NCBI RefSeq assembly: GCF_002863225.1
Contig: NZ_PKEK01000041.1
Location: forward strand, 124,001-188,000
DNA length: 64,000 nt
Direction of reading: 5' to 3'
Origin: Mycobacterium sp.
Lineage (GTDB): Bacteria > Actinomycetota > Actinomycetes > Mycobacteriales > Mycobacteriaceae
Of the stretch, positions 28,776 to 37,056 are shown one piece after another. Numbering within the stretch: the stretch's first letter is position 1; each line of letters opens with the position of its first letter. Under the pieces are notes generated by a model, which was not told the origin of the DNA, ran no database searches, and worked only from the letters and a program-made list of their open reading frames with translations. The position numbers and the translations under genes were made by a program.

Positions 28776-29354
28776 TCAGCTCCAGGAGTAGTCGCGCCGC
28801 AACCGTGCGGCGACCCGATCGAAAATCGGGCGTTCGACGATCGCCCCTTCGCGCCTGATGCTCTCCTCGGGCACGTCGAGCACCCGGTCTAGGCGAACCC
28901 AGCTGGGCCTGCCTTCGCCGTCCCAGCTGCCGCTGCCGATGCCCACCCAGGATCGGTCGGTTGCGTGCCGCTCCTGGCTCGACATGATCAGGCCGAGCAG
29001 CGTCGCGTGATCGCGTCCGACGACCAGCACCGGGCGATCCTTACCGCGGGTCGGGTCTTCCTCGTAGGTGACCCATGTCCACACGACCTCGCCTGGGTCG
29101 GCGCGGCCGTCCAGGTCGGGGGAGTAGACGATCTTGCGAGCCCGATGCGCAGTGGGCGCACTCTTTTTGGTCACCGGCCGGCCGGCGGTGATCTCAGCCG
29201 GCGATTCGGTCACCGAGCCTGCGAGCACCTCGAGTCCGAGCCTGATGCTGCGACGGACGGTGGGTGACTGCTGCAGCTGCCGGACCAGTTTCGGGGCGTC
29301 GCTGAACACCAGATTCTCGGCTAGCCGTTGAAACGTTCTCCATTGCGACGGCAT
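28776..29354 (-). CDS. PemK/MazF-fold protein (Rv2405-like)
   Basis: A 192-residue protein with a C-terminal PemK/MazF-like barrel: GEVVWTWVTYEEDPTRGKDR, then PVLVVGRDHATLLGLIMSSQ. The first 80 residues are a charged extension not found in toxins such as MazF. There is no antitoxin gene next to it, and the gene is collinear with Rv2405, which argues against a mobile toxin-antitoxin pair. Ribonuclease activity is possible but unproven. Confidence 0.8.
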   Translation of the reverse strand: MPSQWRTFQRLAENLVFSDAPKLVRQLQQSPTVRRSIRLGLEVLAGSVTESPAEITAGRPVTKKSAPTAHRARKIVYSPDLDGRADPGEVVWTWVTYEEDPTRGKDRPVLVVGRDHATLLGLIMSSQERHATDRSWVGIGSGSWDGEGRPSWVRLDRVLDVPEESIRREGAIVERPIFDRVAARLRRDYSWS

Positions 29355-29671
29355 CTACGCAGTTTAAAGGGCGGGCGAGGCGCGACGGGCTGGCAGAGAC
29401 CGGCCCGGCCGCCAAGGTGAGCACGCGCGCCTACGTGAGCGGTCGTCTTGGTGACATAGCTGAGACTGAGCGAGCGACAATTTGTTTCTCAGGTTGGGTT
29501 GACCGCAGCGCGCCACCCTAGACGCGATACGCACCCGGTCCTCGACCCTCAAGAGGCCGTGCCCCGCCGCCTTCCAGCGGTGATAGGCCCAGCTTGGCGG
29601 CTAAATTAACGCTGGTGCGAATACTTCATCGTCTACCTAGACTATTGAAAGATTTTTTCTGTGGAACTCTG
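29355..29671. other. Non-coding stretch upstream of the secreted-paralogue cassette
   Basis: No convincing gene. The left part is GC-rich like the flanks; from about 29600 it becomes AT-rich. At 29481-29500 there is TTTGTTTCTCAGGTT, which resembles the sequence just after the -10 boxes of the three cassettes and could be a decayed copy. Confidence 0.4.
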
Positions 29672-29798
29672 TTGTGACACACATCTGTTTGTTATCTTTT
29701 TCTCAGGTTCCATAGCGGAGTGGTGTTGAGCCAGGTTGCTGGGGGGACCTCCGGCGACTTACTCCCGAGGCGTCGGAACGCCCGTGAAAGGTCATCAG
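29672..29798 (+). promoter_or_regulatory. Promoter and structured leader of secreted paralogue 1
   Basis: -35 TTGTGA (29672-29677), 15-bp spacer, -10 TATCTT (29693-29698), then a leader of about 90 nt that opens TTTCTCAGGTTCCA, contains GCTGGGGGGACCTCCGGCG, and can form CCGGCG/CGTCGG (29751-29756 with 29771-29776). GAAAGG at 29786-29791 is the ribosome site, 7 nt from the ATG. The same order and spacing recur before paralogues 2 and 3. Confidence 0.7.
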
Positions 29799-31508
29799 AT
29801 GTACATCCGCAAAATCGCCGCAGCGGCAGGCTTTGCCTGCGGGGCGGCCATGGCGTTCGCGCCAGTCAGTGCGGCGGACACCGCCACCGCTGCAAGTAGC
29901 TTCTGGCCCGGCATCGACGGCATCCTGGCCGGCTTGCCTGCTGCCGACACCCCGGCGCTGAACCTGGCCATCTCATTCGACGGCATCAGCTTGCTATCGA
30001 GCGGCGATGCCACCGCGACGACGGTTTCTGGACAGTACGGCTTCGCGCTCGCCTACGGCGACCATGCGAGCGCTTACGCCGCAGGCGGGTTCGGAAACTC
30101 GGCATCGGCTATCGGCACCTACGCGCTGGCCGACGCCGGATCGAAGACCGAAGGTGCCACCGGATTCAACTTCAACTCGGCCACCGACATCGGCAACAAC
30201 GCCGACCCCTCGACCTACACGGGCGCACCAGATGGCGCCTACGCCGGCGGCGGCAGCCTGATCGGCAACACCGACGCTCTGACCGCAAGCTCCAACAACA
30301 CCGCGCAGTTCATCGGCAACGGCGGCACTGACACAGAGACGCTCAACGGCGGGAACTCGGGTGCCTTCGCGGGTGACAGCGGACTGATCGGCTACAACCA
30401 CGTCGCCGGCAGCGGTAACACCGCCTACACCTCCGGTGACATCAAAGGTTTCGGTGACGGTTCCGCCGCGGTCGGCGGCACCGGCAACTCCGCCTTCACC
30501 AACGGCACTGAGACCGGCACCAACGAAGGCGCGTTCTCGGGCTTCGGCAACTACAACTCCGCTACCGCCGACACCAACTACACGCTCGACAACCACGGCG
30601 TATCGGCAACCTTCGGCAATTACAACTACGCGTCAATTTACGGGCCCGCGAACAGCACCGGGCACGCGGGCGGAGTCGCGGCGACCGCGACCACCGTCGA
30701 GCACGATGGCAACGGCAACATCGCCCTTGTGTCGGACCCGTTCGGTAGCACGGCCGACAGCGCTACCGCCGGCTCGACGACGGGGGCGTCTGGTAACAGC
30801 GACCTCGCCGAGGTACTGCTCACCCACGGCAACGCGAGCGCCACGGGCGGCAACAACCTCTACGACATCATCTCGCTGTTCGGTAACGCTCACTCGGCTT
30901 CGTTGCCAGCTGCCGACGCATTGTCCGCGGCTGCGGCGCCGGCTGCCTCCGACCCGTTCTTATCGCTCGTCAACACCGAAATCGCGGGCGAGAACTCAAC
31001 CTTCGAGTTCAACGCGTTGCTATCGGGCGTCTATCAGGACCTCAACATCGCCACCACAGCCGGGACGTTCGACACCTTCAAATCGGCGGACTTGCTGGCC
31101 AAGGACGCGCCTTTGCTGACCAGCGAGGCCGACGCCTCGAAGGTCACCCCGCTGGAGTACCTGACCTACGGGGTTGACCCGATCAAGGCAGGCATCGCTA
31201 CAGACGGCACGGGTCCGTTCAACGTCTTCAACGGCGCTGAGACCAAGTTCGACGACGCGTACAACGTGTTCCTGTACGCCGCGGAGAACAAGGGCGACCT
31301 GATTCCTGTCGCCGACGTGTTCGGAAACCACCTCGAGTTCGTGACTGGAGCGGGCGCCACGGCTGCCACCGCGTTCTCAGACTTCTGGAACTTCGGGGTG
31401 GGCGACTTGGGCGGCTACCTGGGGGCGAATCTGAGCTTCCTCGACATCAGCCACGCGGCTGCTGCTGACCTGTTCAGCCTGTTCGACCCGACCGCATTGA
31501 TTCAGTAG
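29799..31508 (+). CDS. Secreted paralogue 1: Gly/Asn-rich repeats plus one C-terminal cassette domain
   Basis: I do not recognise a named family. The 569-residue protein has a signal peptide (MYIRKIAAAAGFACGAAMAF, cleavage near VSA-AD). Residues about 60-330 are low-complexity Gly/Asn/Ser/Thr/Ala repeats built on GN(S/N/T) turns (GFGNSASAIGTYA, GFGNYNSATADTN), suggestive of a beta-solenoid surface fibre. The C-terminal part (about 385-550) is one copy of the domain that occurs twice in each of the next two genes, with YGVDPIKAGI, GPFNVFNGAETKFDDAYNV and GVGDLGGYLG. There is no PE or PPE domain. The ATG at 29799 follows GAAAGG; the frame opens upstream but that part is leader. Probably exported to the envelope or medium; function unknown. 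Confidence 0.8.
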   Translation: MYIRKIAAAAGFACGAAMAFAPVSAADTATAASSFWPGIDGILAGLPAADTPALNLAISFDGISLLSSGDATATTVSGQYGFALAYGDHASAYAAGGFGNSASAIGTYALADAGSKTEGATGFNFNSATDIGNNADPSTYTGAPDGAYAGGGSLIGNTDALTASSNNTAQFIGNGGTDTETLNGGNSGAFAGDSGLIGYNHVAGSGNTAYTSGDIKGFGDGSAAVGGTGNSAFTNGTETGTNEGAFSGFGNYNSATADTNYTLDNHGVSATFGNYNYASIYGPANSTGHAGGVAATATTVEHDGNGNIALVSDPFGSTADSATAGSTTGASGNSDLAEVLLTHGNASATGGNNLYDIISLFGNAHSASLPAADALSAAAAPAASDPFLSLVNTEIAGENSTFEFNALLSGVYQDLNIATTAGTFDTFKSADLLAKDAPLLTSEADASKVTPLEYLTYGVDPIKAGIATDGTGPFNVFNGAETKFDDAYNVFLYAAENKGDLIPVADVFGNHLEFVTGAGATAATAFSDFWNFGVGDLGGYLGANLSFLDISHAAAADLFSLFDPTALIQ

Positions 31509-31523
31509 CTCTCCCACGACGAG

Positions 31524-31554
31524 CCCCCGGAGGCAACTCCGGGGGTTTCGTTTT
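31524..31554 (+). terminator. Intrinsic terminator of paralogue 1
   Basis: A perfect 9-bp stem CCCCCGGAG / CTCCGGGGG with GCAA tetraloop, followed by TTTCGTTTT. It is the same as the terminators after paralogues 2 and 3. Confidence 0.92.
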
Positions 31555-31728
31555 GCCTGACAGCGCCGCTGCTGGTAGCGCCATTGGCAGGTCGTTGACC
31601 CGTAGGCGACCTTTCGCAGGCCCGGGGTGCGGCGACGAGGCCCCAGCTGAGAGAGGCCCACCGGTCATACACATCAAGAACGCTGGGGAAGCACCTATAA
31701 AACCAAAAATTTCTCAGCTGAAACTCTT

Positions 31729-31860
31729 TTGAAACGCATACAAGATTGTTATCTTCGTCTCAGGTTTCCAACAGCGGGGTCAGGCATCGGCAGCCTGTGT
31801 TGGGGGGGACCTCCGGCGGTCAGCCCAAACCGTCGGCGGATATTTCGAAAGGCAGCAATG
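31729..31860 (+). promoter_or_regulatory. Promoter and structured leader of secreted paralogue 2
   Basis: -35 TTGAAA (31729-31734), 15-bp spacer, -10 TATCTT (31750-31755). The leader has TCTCAGGTTTCCAACA, GGCAGCCTGTGTTGGGGGG and a hairpin CCGGCGGT / ACCGTCGG (31813-31820 with 31829-31836; one G-U pair). GAAAGG at 31847-31852. The 31555-31728 stretch before it shows no gene; its last 40 bp are AT-rich. Confidence 0.75.
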
Positions 31861-32901
31861 ATGCAAACTCGTAAAATCGCCGCCGCGGCCGGTCTCGCGA
31901 CGGGAGCGGCGCTGGCATTCGCACCCCTGGCAGCTGCGGCACCAGACCCGACGCTAGTCACCAGCACGCTCGACAGTGAGATCGCCTACCAGAACTCTCT
32001 TTTCGAGACCTACGCGGCGCTGAGCGGCAACACCGGGGACATCATCAAAGGTGGCGCCGGCGTCTTCGATCAGATCAAGCCGGACGACCTCTCAACCGTG
32101 GCCCCGCACCTGCTCCCCGGCGAGGCCAACTTCGGCCAAGTGACGCCACTCGAGACGTTCCTGTACGGGACCAACCCGATCGTGGCGGGCATTTCTGGCA
32201 ACAGCGGCCCGTTCAGCGAGTTCAACGGTGCGCTGACCCAGTTCGAGAACGCCTACAACGTCCTGGCTTACGCCGCGGTCAACAACGGGCAACTGGACAC
32301 CAACATCAATGACTACATCTACAACTCGGCGATTGCCCATGTTCTGAGTACGCCTTCGCTGGAGACCACATCTTCGGCGTACCAGTACCTGCTCAACTAC
32401 GGTCTGGGCGACCTCAAGGGGTTCGAAGCGCTCTTCACCCCTGACGCCACCAGTGTCGGCGACATCCACCCCGCGATTGCGAGCGAAATCGGCCAGCTCA
32501 ACACCATCTTCGAACAGGATGGTCAGCTCGCCGACGTCTACAAATTCATCATTCCGGACACCGACTCGGCGCAGGGCACCTACATCAACTTCGACACGAT
32601 TCCGACCGCAAACCTGAACACCACGTTCAACGACCTTGTTTTCGGAGCTGCTGGCCCGAGCACGGACCCCGGTTCTTACGACGTCTACAACGGGGCGCTC
32701 ACCGAGTTCTACAACGCGTTCAACGTCGCGGACTACGCGCTGGTCAACAACGGTGGCATCTTGCCGACCGACCTCCTCTTCGGGACGCACGATTTCCTGG
32801 GTGACGGCGTGGGTACCGCGTTCAGCGAGTACCTGAACCTCGGTTTCCAGGACCTGCTCGGTTACTTCGTCCCCGCGGCCACAACCGCGGCGCTTGGGTA
32901 G
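31861..32901 (+). CDS. Secreted paralogue 2: two cassette domains
   Basis: A 346-residue secreted protein of no family I recognise. Signal peptide MQTRKIAAAAGLATGAALAF, cleavage near residue 27. The mature part is two copies of one domain: about 36-192 and 206-337. Shared landmarks are the start xSEIxxxNxxFE (SEIAYQNSLFE, SEIGQLNTIFE), FNGALTQFENAYNV (121-134) versus YNGALTEFYNAFNV (276-289), and GLGDLKGF versus GFQDLLGYF near the ends. There are no cysteines, so no disulfides. Of two adjacent ATGs I chose 31861, which aligns with the starts of the sister proteins; 31858 is possible. The gene has its own promoter, leader and terminator. Confidence 0.82.
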   Translation: MQTRKIAAAAGLATGAALAFAPLAAAAPDPTLVTSTLDSEIAYQNSLFETYAALSGNTGDIIKGGAGVFDQIKPDDLSTVAPHLLPGEANFGQVTPLETFLYGTNPIVAGISGNSGPFSEFNGALTQFENAYNVLAYAAVNNGQLDTNINDYIYNSAIAHVLSTPSLETTSSAYQYLLNYGLGDLKGFEALFTPDATSVGDIHPAIASEIGQLNTIFEQDGQLADVYKFIIPDTDSAQGTYINFDTIPTANLNTTFNDLVFGAAGPSTDPGSYDVYNGALTEFYNAFNVADYALVNNGGILPTDLLFGTHDFLGDGVGTAFSEYLNLGFQDLLGYFVPAATTAALG

Positions 32902-32922
32902 CCAAAACTTTTCAACAACGAA

Positions 32923-32953
32923 CCCCCGGAGGCAACTCCGGGGGTTTCGTTTT
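32923..32953 (+). terminator. Intrinsic terminator of paralogue 2
   Basis: Same 9-bp stem CCCCCGGAG-GCAA-CTCCGGGGG and tail TTTCGTTTT as after paralogue 1. Confidence 0.92.
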
Positions 32954-33086
32954 GGCCGTCGGACCTCGGTTTTCATGGTGCACGCCGCGCGGCAGCTGAT
33001 CAGCAGAAAATTTGAGTGTGCGGTGAGAGAAATCGGGGATCGATAGGCATCAGGTTTGTTCCTTATAAATTTCTGTGAATAACCTT

Positions 33087-33216
33087 TTAAAAACCTGGGG
33101 ATATTGTTATGTTCCTCTCAGGTTTCCAACAATGGGGTCAGGCGTCGGCAGCCTGTGTTGGGGGGAACTTCCGGCGGTACGCCCGAACCGCCGGCAGTAG
33201 ACCGAGAGGGAACACA
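33087..33216 (+). promoter_or_regulatory. Promoter and structured leader of secreted paralogue 3
   Basis: -35 TTAAAA (33087-33092), 15-bp spacer, -10 TATGTT (33108-33113). The leader begins CCTCTCAGGTTTCCAACAA, carries GGCAGCCTGTGTTGGGGGG and a perfect 8-bp hairpin CCGGCGGT / ACCGCCGG (33171-33178 with 33187-33194). GAGAGGG lies 6 nt before the ATG. The 32954-33086 stretch is otherwise empty. Confidence 0.75.
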
Positions 33217-34302
33217 ATGAAAGTTCGCCAGATTTCGACGGTCGCCGGTCTCGCTACCGGTGCCGCCATCGCATTCGCGCCGCTGGCATCCGCCGCGCCG
33301 ACCGACCTCATCGACTTCGACGCGATCAACGCCAGCCAGATCGCTTCGCTGAACTCGATTTTCACGCTCGGAGCCACATTTACCGGCGTTCCTGCTAGCG
33401 CATACGCCGAAGCTGGGCCCGGCGGTTTCCTCGCCCTCACGCCCGCGGGCATCGAAACCTACGCGCCGGTCGTAACCGACCCGGCGGACGTGACCGCGTT
33501 CGAATACTTCCTGTACGGCGTGGACCCGATCGACGCCGGCATTTCGTCCGGCTCGGGCGCTTACAACGTGTTCAACGGTGCGCTGATTCAGTTCGCCGAC
33601 GCGTCCAACGCGACTCTCTACGGCCTCTTCAACCCCGGCGACGAGCTGCCGACCGACATCTTCCTTGGCTCGGAGAACAACGTCACAGCGGCGCTGGCGT
33701 CCGACAACCCTGCCGCCTGGTTCTTCGACCGCGGCCTCGGCAACTTGTCCGGCTACTTCCAGATCGATTTGGACGGCCCGGACGCTGCCAGCGCGGCTGC
33801 CGGCGACATCGACTTCAGCGATGTTCTGAGCTCGCAGATTTCCACGCTGAACTCGGTCTTCGACACCGGCGCTCTGCTCAGCGGGGTTCCTGCAAGCGCC
33901 ATCACTCTGGACGCGGGAGGCTTCTCGACGGTGCCAGAAGAGTTCCTGCCGGTCGCCGGCGCCGACGTGGAAGACCTCACCCCGTTCACCTACTTCGTCT
34001 ACGGCCTCGACCCGATCGATGCTGGGCTTTCGACGGACCCGGGAAGCTACAACGTGTTCAACGGTGCGCTCACCCAGTTCTTCGACGCTTACAACGTCGG
34101 GCTGTACGCGCTGCTCAGTGGCGGTGACCTGGTGCCCGAGGCCAACTACGGCGACTTCCTGCTCGGGGCAGAGGGCTCCATCCTCGACGCCATCGGTGGC
34201 GAAGATGCCACGGTCTTCAGTGCCATCTCGGACTTCCTGAGCAATGGATTCGCCAACCTGGCCGGATACTTCGACATCGGTTCACTCATGCCGTCGATGT
34301 AA
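33217..34302 (+). CDS. Secreted paralogue 3: two cassette domains
   Basis: A 361-residue secreted protein, sister to the previous one. Signal peptide MKVRQISTVAGLATGAAIAF, cleavage near LASA-APT (residue 26). Two domain copies lie at about 38-190 and 205-355, with FLYGVDPIDAGIS / FVYGLDPIDAGLS, VFNGALIQFADASN / VFNGALTQFFDAYN and RGLGNLSGYF / NGFANLAGYF. The two halves resemble each other more here than in paralogue 2. Strongly acidic, no cysteine, no membrane helix after the signal. Tandem stop TAATAA. Function unknown; export is well supported. Confidence 0.82.
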   Translation: MKVRQISTVAGLATGAAIAFAPLASAAPTDLIDFDAINASQIASLNSIFTLGATFTGVPASAYAEAGPGGFLALTPAGIETYAPVVTDPADVTAFEYFLYGVDPIDAGISSGSGAYNVFNGALIQFADASNATLYGLFNPGDELPTDIFLGSENNVTAALASDNPAAWFFDRGLGNLSGYFQIDLDGPDAASAAAGDIDFSDVLSSQISTLNSVFDTGALLSGVPASAITLDAGGFSTVPEEFLPVAGADVEDLTPFTYFVYGLDPIDAGLSTDPGSYNVFNGALTQFFDAYNVGLYALLSGGDLVPEANYGDFLLGAEGSILDAIGGEDATVFSAISDFLSNGFANLAGYFDIGSLMPSM

Positions 34303-34322
34303 TAAGTCCGCTCTACAACGAA

Positions 34323-34352
34323 CCCCCGGAGGCAACTCCGGGGGTTTCGTTG
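34323..34352 (+). terminator. Intrinsic terminator of paralogue 3
   Basis: Third copy of CCCCCGGAG-GCAA-CTCCGGGGG, tail TTTCGTTG. It separates the cassette from lepA. Confidence 0.9.
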
Positions 34353-34426
34353 TGGGCCACCGGACCACGATTGTGCTGCGACGCCTCTCGCTCGATACGC
34401 TGATAGCGCCTCACCCCGGCTTCACC

Positions 34427-34440
34427 AGGAGATTCCCATC
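34427..34440 (+). promoter_or_regulatory. Shine-Dalgarno AGGAG and ATC start of lepA
   Basis: AGGAG at 34427-34431 is 6 nt before ATC at 34438-34440, in the lepA frame. From the TAATAA that ends paralogue 3 to the P-loop there is no ATG, GTG or TTG in this frame. ATT at 34432 is also in frame but abuts the Shine-Dalgarno. Confidence 0.6.
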
Positions 34441-36282
34441 AGCAGTTTCGCCGACCAAACGTTCACTGCGCCGGCGCAGATTCGGAACTTCTGCATCATC
34501 GCCCACATCGACCATGGCAAGTCCACGCTGGCCGACCGGATGCTGCAGCTCACCGGCGTCGTCGACGAGCGGTCGATGCGCGCCCAATACCTCGACCGGA
34601 TGGACATCGAGCGCGAGCGCGGCATCACCATTAAGGCGCAAAACGTCCGGCTGCCCTGGCAGGTCGACGGCGTCGAACACGTCCTGCACCTGATCGACAC
34701 CCCCGGCCACGTCGACTTCACCTACGAGGTGTCCCGCGCGCTGGAGGCCTGTGAGGGTGCGGTGCTGCTGGTCGACGCCGCCCAAGGCATCGAGGCGCAG
34801 ACGCTGGCCAACCTGTATCTGGCGCTGGACCGCGACCTGCACATCATTCCTGTGCTCAACAAGATCGACCTGCCGGCCGCCGACCCGGAGCGCTACGCCG
34901 CCGAGATCGCGCACATCATCGGGTGCGAACCCGACGACGTGCTGCGGGTGTCCGGAAAGACCGGTGAAGGTGTCGCCGAACTGCTCGACCACGTCGTCCG
35001 CGAGGTGCCGGCACCGGTCGGCGACGCCGACGCACCGACTCGCGCAATGATTTTCGACTCCGTCTACGACATCTACCGGGGTGTGGTCACCTACGTCCGT
35101 GTCGTCGACGGCAAGATCACTCCACGCCAGAAGATCACCATGATGTCCACCGGCTCCACCCACGAACTGCTGGAAGTCGGCATCGTCTCGCCTGAGCCCA
35201 AGGCCTCCGTCGGCCTCGGCGTCGGCGAAGTCGGCTATCTGATCACCGGAGTGAAAGACGTTCGCCAGTCCAAGGTCGGCGACACCGTCACAACGGCGAA
35301 ACACGGTGCCACCGAACCGCTCACCGGGTACCGCGAACCCAGGCCGATGGTGTACTCCGGTTTGTATCCCGTCGACGGGTCCGACTACCCCGATCTGCGC
35401 GATGCTCTGGAGCGCCTGCAACTCAACGACGCCGCGCTGACCTACGAGCCGGAGACGTCGGTCGCGCTGGGTTTCGGCTTCCGCTGCGGCTTCCTCGGAC
35501 TGCTGCACATGGAGATCACCCGTGAGCGTCTGGAACGGGAGTTCGACCTCGACCTCATCTCGACATCGCCGAACGTCGTGTATCGCGTTGTCAAAGAAGA
35601 CAATTCCGAACTCGTCGTCACCAATCCGTCGGACTGGCCGGAAGGCAAGGTCCGTGCCGTCTTCGAGCCCATCACCAAGACCACCATCATCACGCCCAGC
35701 GAATTCATCGGCACCATCATGGAGCTCTGCCAATCCCGGCGCGGTGAACTCGGTGGCATGGATTACCTGTCGCCCGAACGCGTCGAACTGCGCTACACGA
35801 TGCCGATGGGGGAGATCATCTTCGACTTCTTCGACTCGCTGAAATCACGCACCCGCGGTTACGCCAGCCTCGATTACGAGGAGTCGGGTGAGCAGGAGGC
35901 GGCGCTGGTCAAGGTCGACATCCTGTTGCAGGGCGAGGCCGTCGACGCGTTCAGTGCGATCGTGCACAAGGACGGTGCCGCGGCCTACGGCAACAGGATG
36001 ACCGTCCGGCTGAAGGAACTCATCCCGCGCCAGCAGTTCGAGGTGCCGGTGCAGGCAGCGATCGGATCCAAAATCATTGCCCGCGAGAATATTCGCGCCA
36101 TCCGCAAGGACGTGTTGTCCAAATGCTACGGCGGTGACATCACCCGCAAGCGCAAACTGCTGGAGAAGCAGAAGGAAGGCAAGAAGCGGATGAAGACCAT
36201 CGGCCGGGTCGAGGTGCCGCAGGAAGCGTTCGTCGCCGCGCTGTCCACGGACGCCGCGGGCGACAAAGGTAACAAGAAGTAG
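34438..36282 (+). CDS. lepA: Elongation factor 4 (LepA), apparent ATC start
   Basis: A ribosome-binding translational GTPase. From ATC it is 614 residues (E. coli 599): [18 protein letters not shown], then the G1 loop [10 protein letters not shown]2/G3 ([19 protein letters not shown]), G4 (NKID), domains II, III and V and the LepA-specific C-terminal domain ([20 protein letters not shown]). The first ATG (34540) lies after the P-loop and cannot be the start. The recalled M. tuberculosis and M. leprae proteins contain the same EIPISSFAD segment after a poorly conserved extension, which suggests the Shine-Dalgarno and ATC are conserved. lppR starts 2 nt after the stop. Confidence 0.93.
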   Translation: MSSFADQTFTAPAQIRNFCIIAHIDHGKSTLADRMLQLTGVVDERSMRAQYLDRMDIERERGITIKAQNVRLPWQVDGVEHVLHLIDTPGHVDFTYEVSRALEACEGAVLLVDAAQGIEAQTLANLYLALDRDLHIIPVLNKIDLPAADPERYAAEIAHIIGCEPDDVLRVSGKTGEGVAELLDHVVREVPAPVGDADAPTRAMIFDSVYDIYRGVVTYVRVVDGKITPRQKITMMSTGSTHELLEVGIVSPEPKASVGLGVGEVGYLITGVKDVRQSKVGDTVTTAKHGATEPLTGYREPRPMVYSGLYPVDGSDYPDLRDALERLQLNDAALTYEPETSVALGFGFRCGFLGLLHMEITRERLEREFDLDLISTSPNVVYRVVKEDNSELVVTNPSDWPEGKVRAVFEPITKTTIITPSEFIGTIMELCQSRRGELGGMDYLSPERVELRYTMPMGEIIFDFFDSLKSRTRGYASLDYEESGEQEAALVKVDILLQGEAVDAFSAIVHKDGAAAYGNRMTVRLKELIPRQQFEVPVQAAIGSKIIARENIRAIRKDVLSKCYGGDITRKRKLLEKQKEGKKRMKTIGRVEVPQEAFVAALSTDAAGDKGNKK

Positions 36283-36284
36283 CC

Positions 36285-37043
36285 ATGCGCGGCCTCCGAT
36301 TGGCGACGACAGGTGCGGTGATTGTCGCTGTCGCAGTCGGCTGCGGGCCAGTGATCGCCGGCACGGCGAAGCCGGCGCCGAATCTGAAGCCAAAACCGTT
36401 GTCCGGCAGGGTCGTCGAACGTGTGTTGCGCAACGGCAAGGTGCTGTCGCGGATGCTCGGCCAGCCGTTCGTCGGCCGTCAACCCGCGAAATACGGCGGC
36501 GCGGACATGCTCGATCAGCGAGATGCGCCGCCGGAGTCGGCCGGCTGCATGGGGGTGACGGCGATGTTGCAGAAGAGCGTGTACGACTCCGCGGCCATCC
36601 AGGACGTGGCCTCGGTGTCGTGGTGGAACAACGGCGACCCCGCCCAGGTGATCAGCGTGATGGAGGGTGTGGTCGCGCTGCCCGATGCCGAACAGGCGCA
36701 GGCGTTGTTCGCCAAGTTCCCGGAGCAATGGCAGCGATGCAAAGGTCAGACGACGACCGAAGAAGCCGGGCCGATCAGCACCACGACGCTGATCGGCGAC
36801 GTGCACACCTTGGATTCCGTTGTCGCAGTGACCAATACCGCGACGTCCACGCTGCCCAACATGCCGGCGCTGACGCCTACTCCGCAGGCGCGTGCTGTCG
36901 GCGTCCGGCTGAACTGCATCGTCGAAGTCGAGATCGTTTTCTTCGGCGAGCGGCGGCCCTCGGATCCGGGATCGGCGAAGCCGGACACCAGTGCGGTCGA
37001 TGTCGCCCACGCGATGATGGAGAAGGTCAGCGAGCTGAGCTGA
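36285..37043 (+). CDS. lppR: Lipoprotein LppR, PknH-like sensor domain
   Basis: A 252-residue predicted lipoprotein. Signal peptide with lipobox VAVGC (Cys about 20), then an extracytoplasmic domain of the PknH C-terminal sensor type, with paired cysteines (SAGCMGV, WQRCKGQ, RLNCIVE). It is collinear with Rv2403c next to lepA. A ligand-binding role outside the membrane is likely; the ligand is unknown. It starts 2 nt after the lepA stop, so the two genes are probably cotranscribed. Confidence 0.85.
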   Translation: MRGLRLATTGAVIVAVAVGCGPVIAGTAKPAPNLKPKPLSGRVVERVLRNGKVLSRMLGQPFVGRQPAKYGGADMLDQRDAPPESAGCMGVTAMLQKSVYDSAAIQDVASVSWWNNGDPAQVISVMEGVVALPDAEQAQALFAKFPEQWQRCKGQTTTEEAGPISTTTLIGDVHTLDSVVAVTNTATSTLPNMPALTPTPQARAVGVRLNCIVEVEIVFFGERRPSDPGSAKPDTSAVDVAHAMMEKVSELS

Positions 37044-37056
37044 CCGGACGACGCTG

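Noticed and set aside
28776-29354. Type II toxin-antitoxin locus
   Set aside because: A PemK/MazF-like fold is present, but there is no small antitoxin ORF on either side and the gene is syntenic in M. tuberculosis.
29799-31508. PE_PGRS protein
   Set aside because: It is Gly-rich, but there is no PE domain; it has a normal signal peptide and the repeats are GN-type rather than GGAGG.
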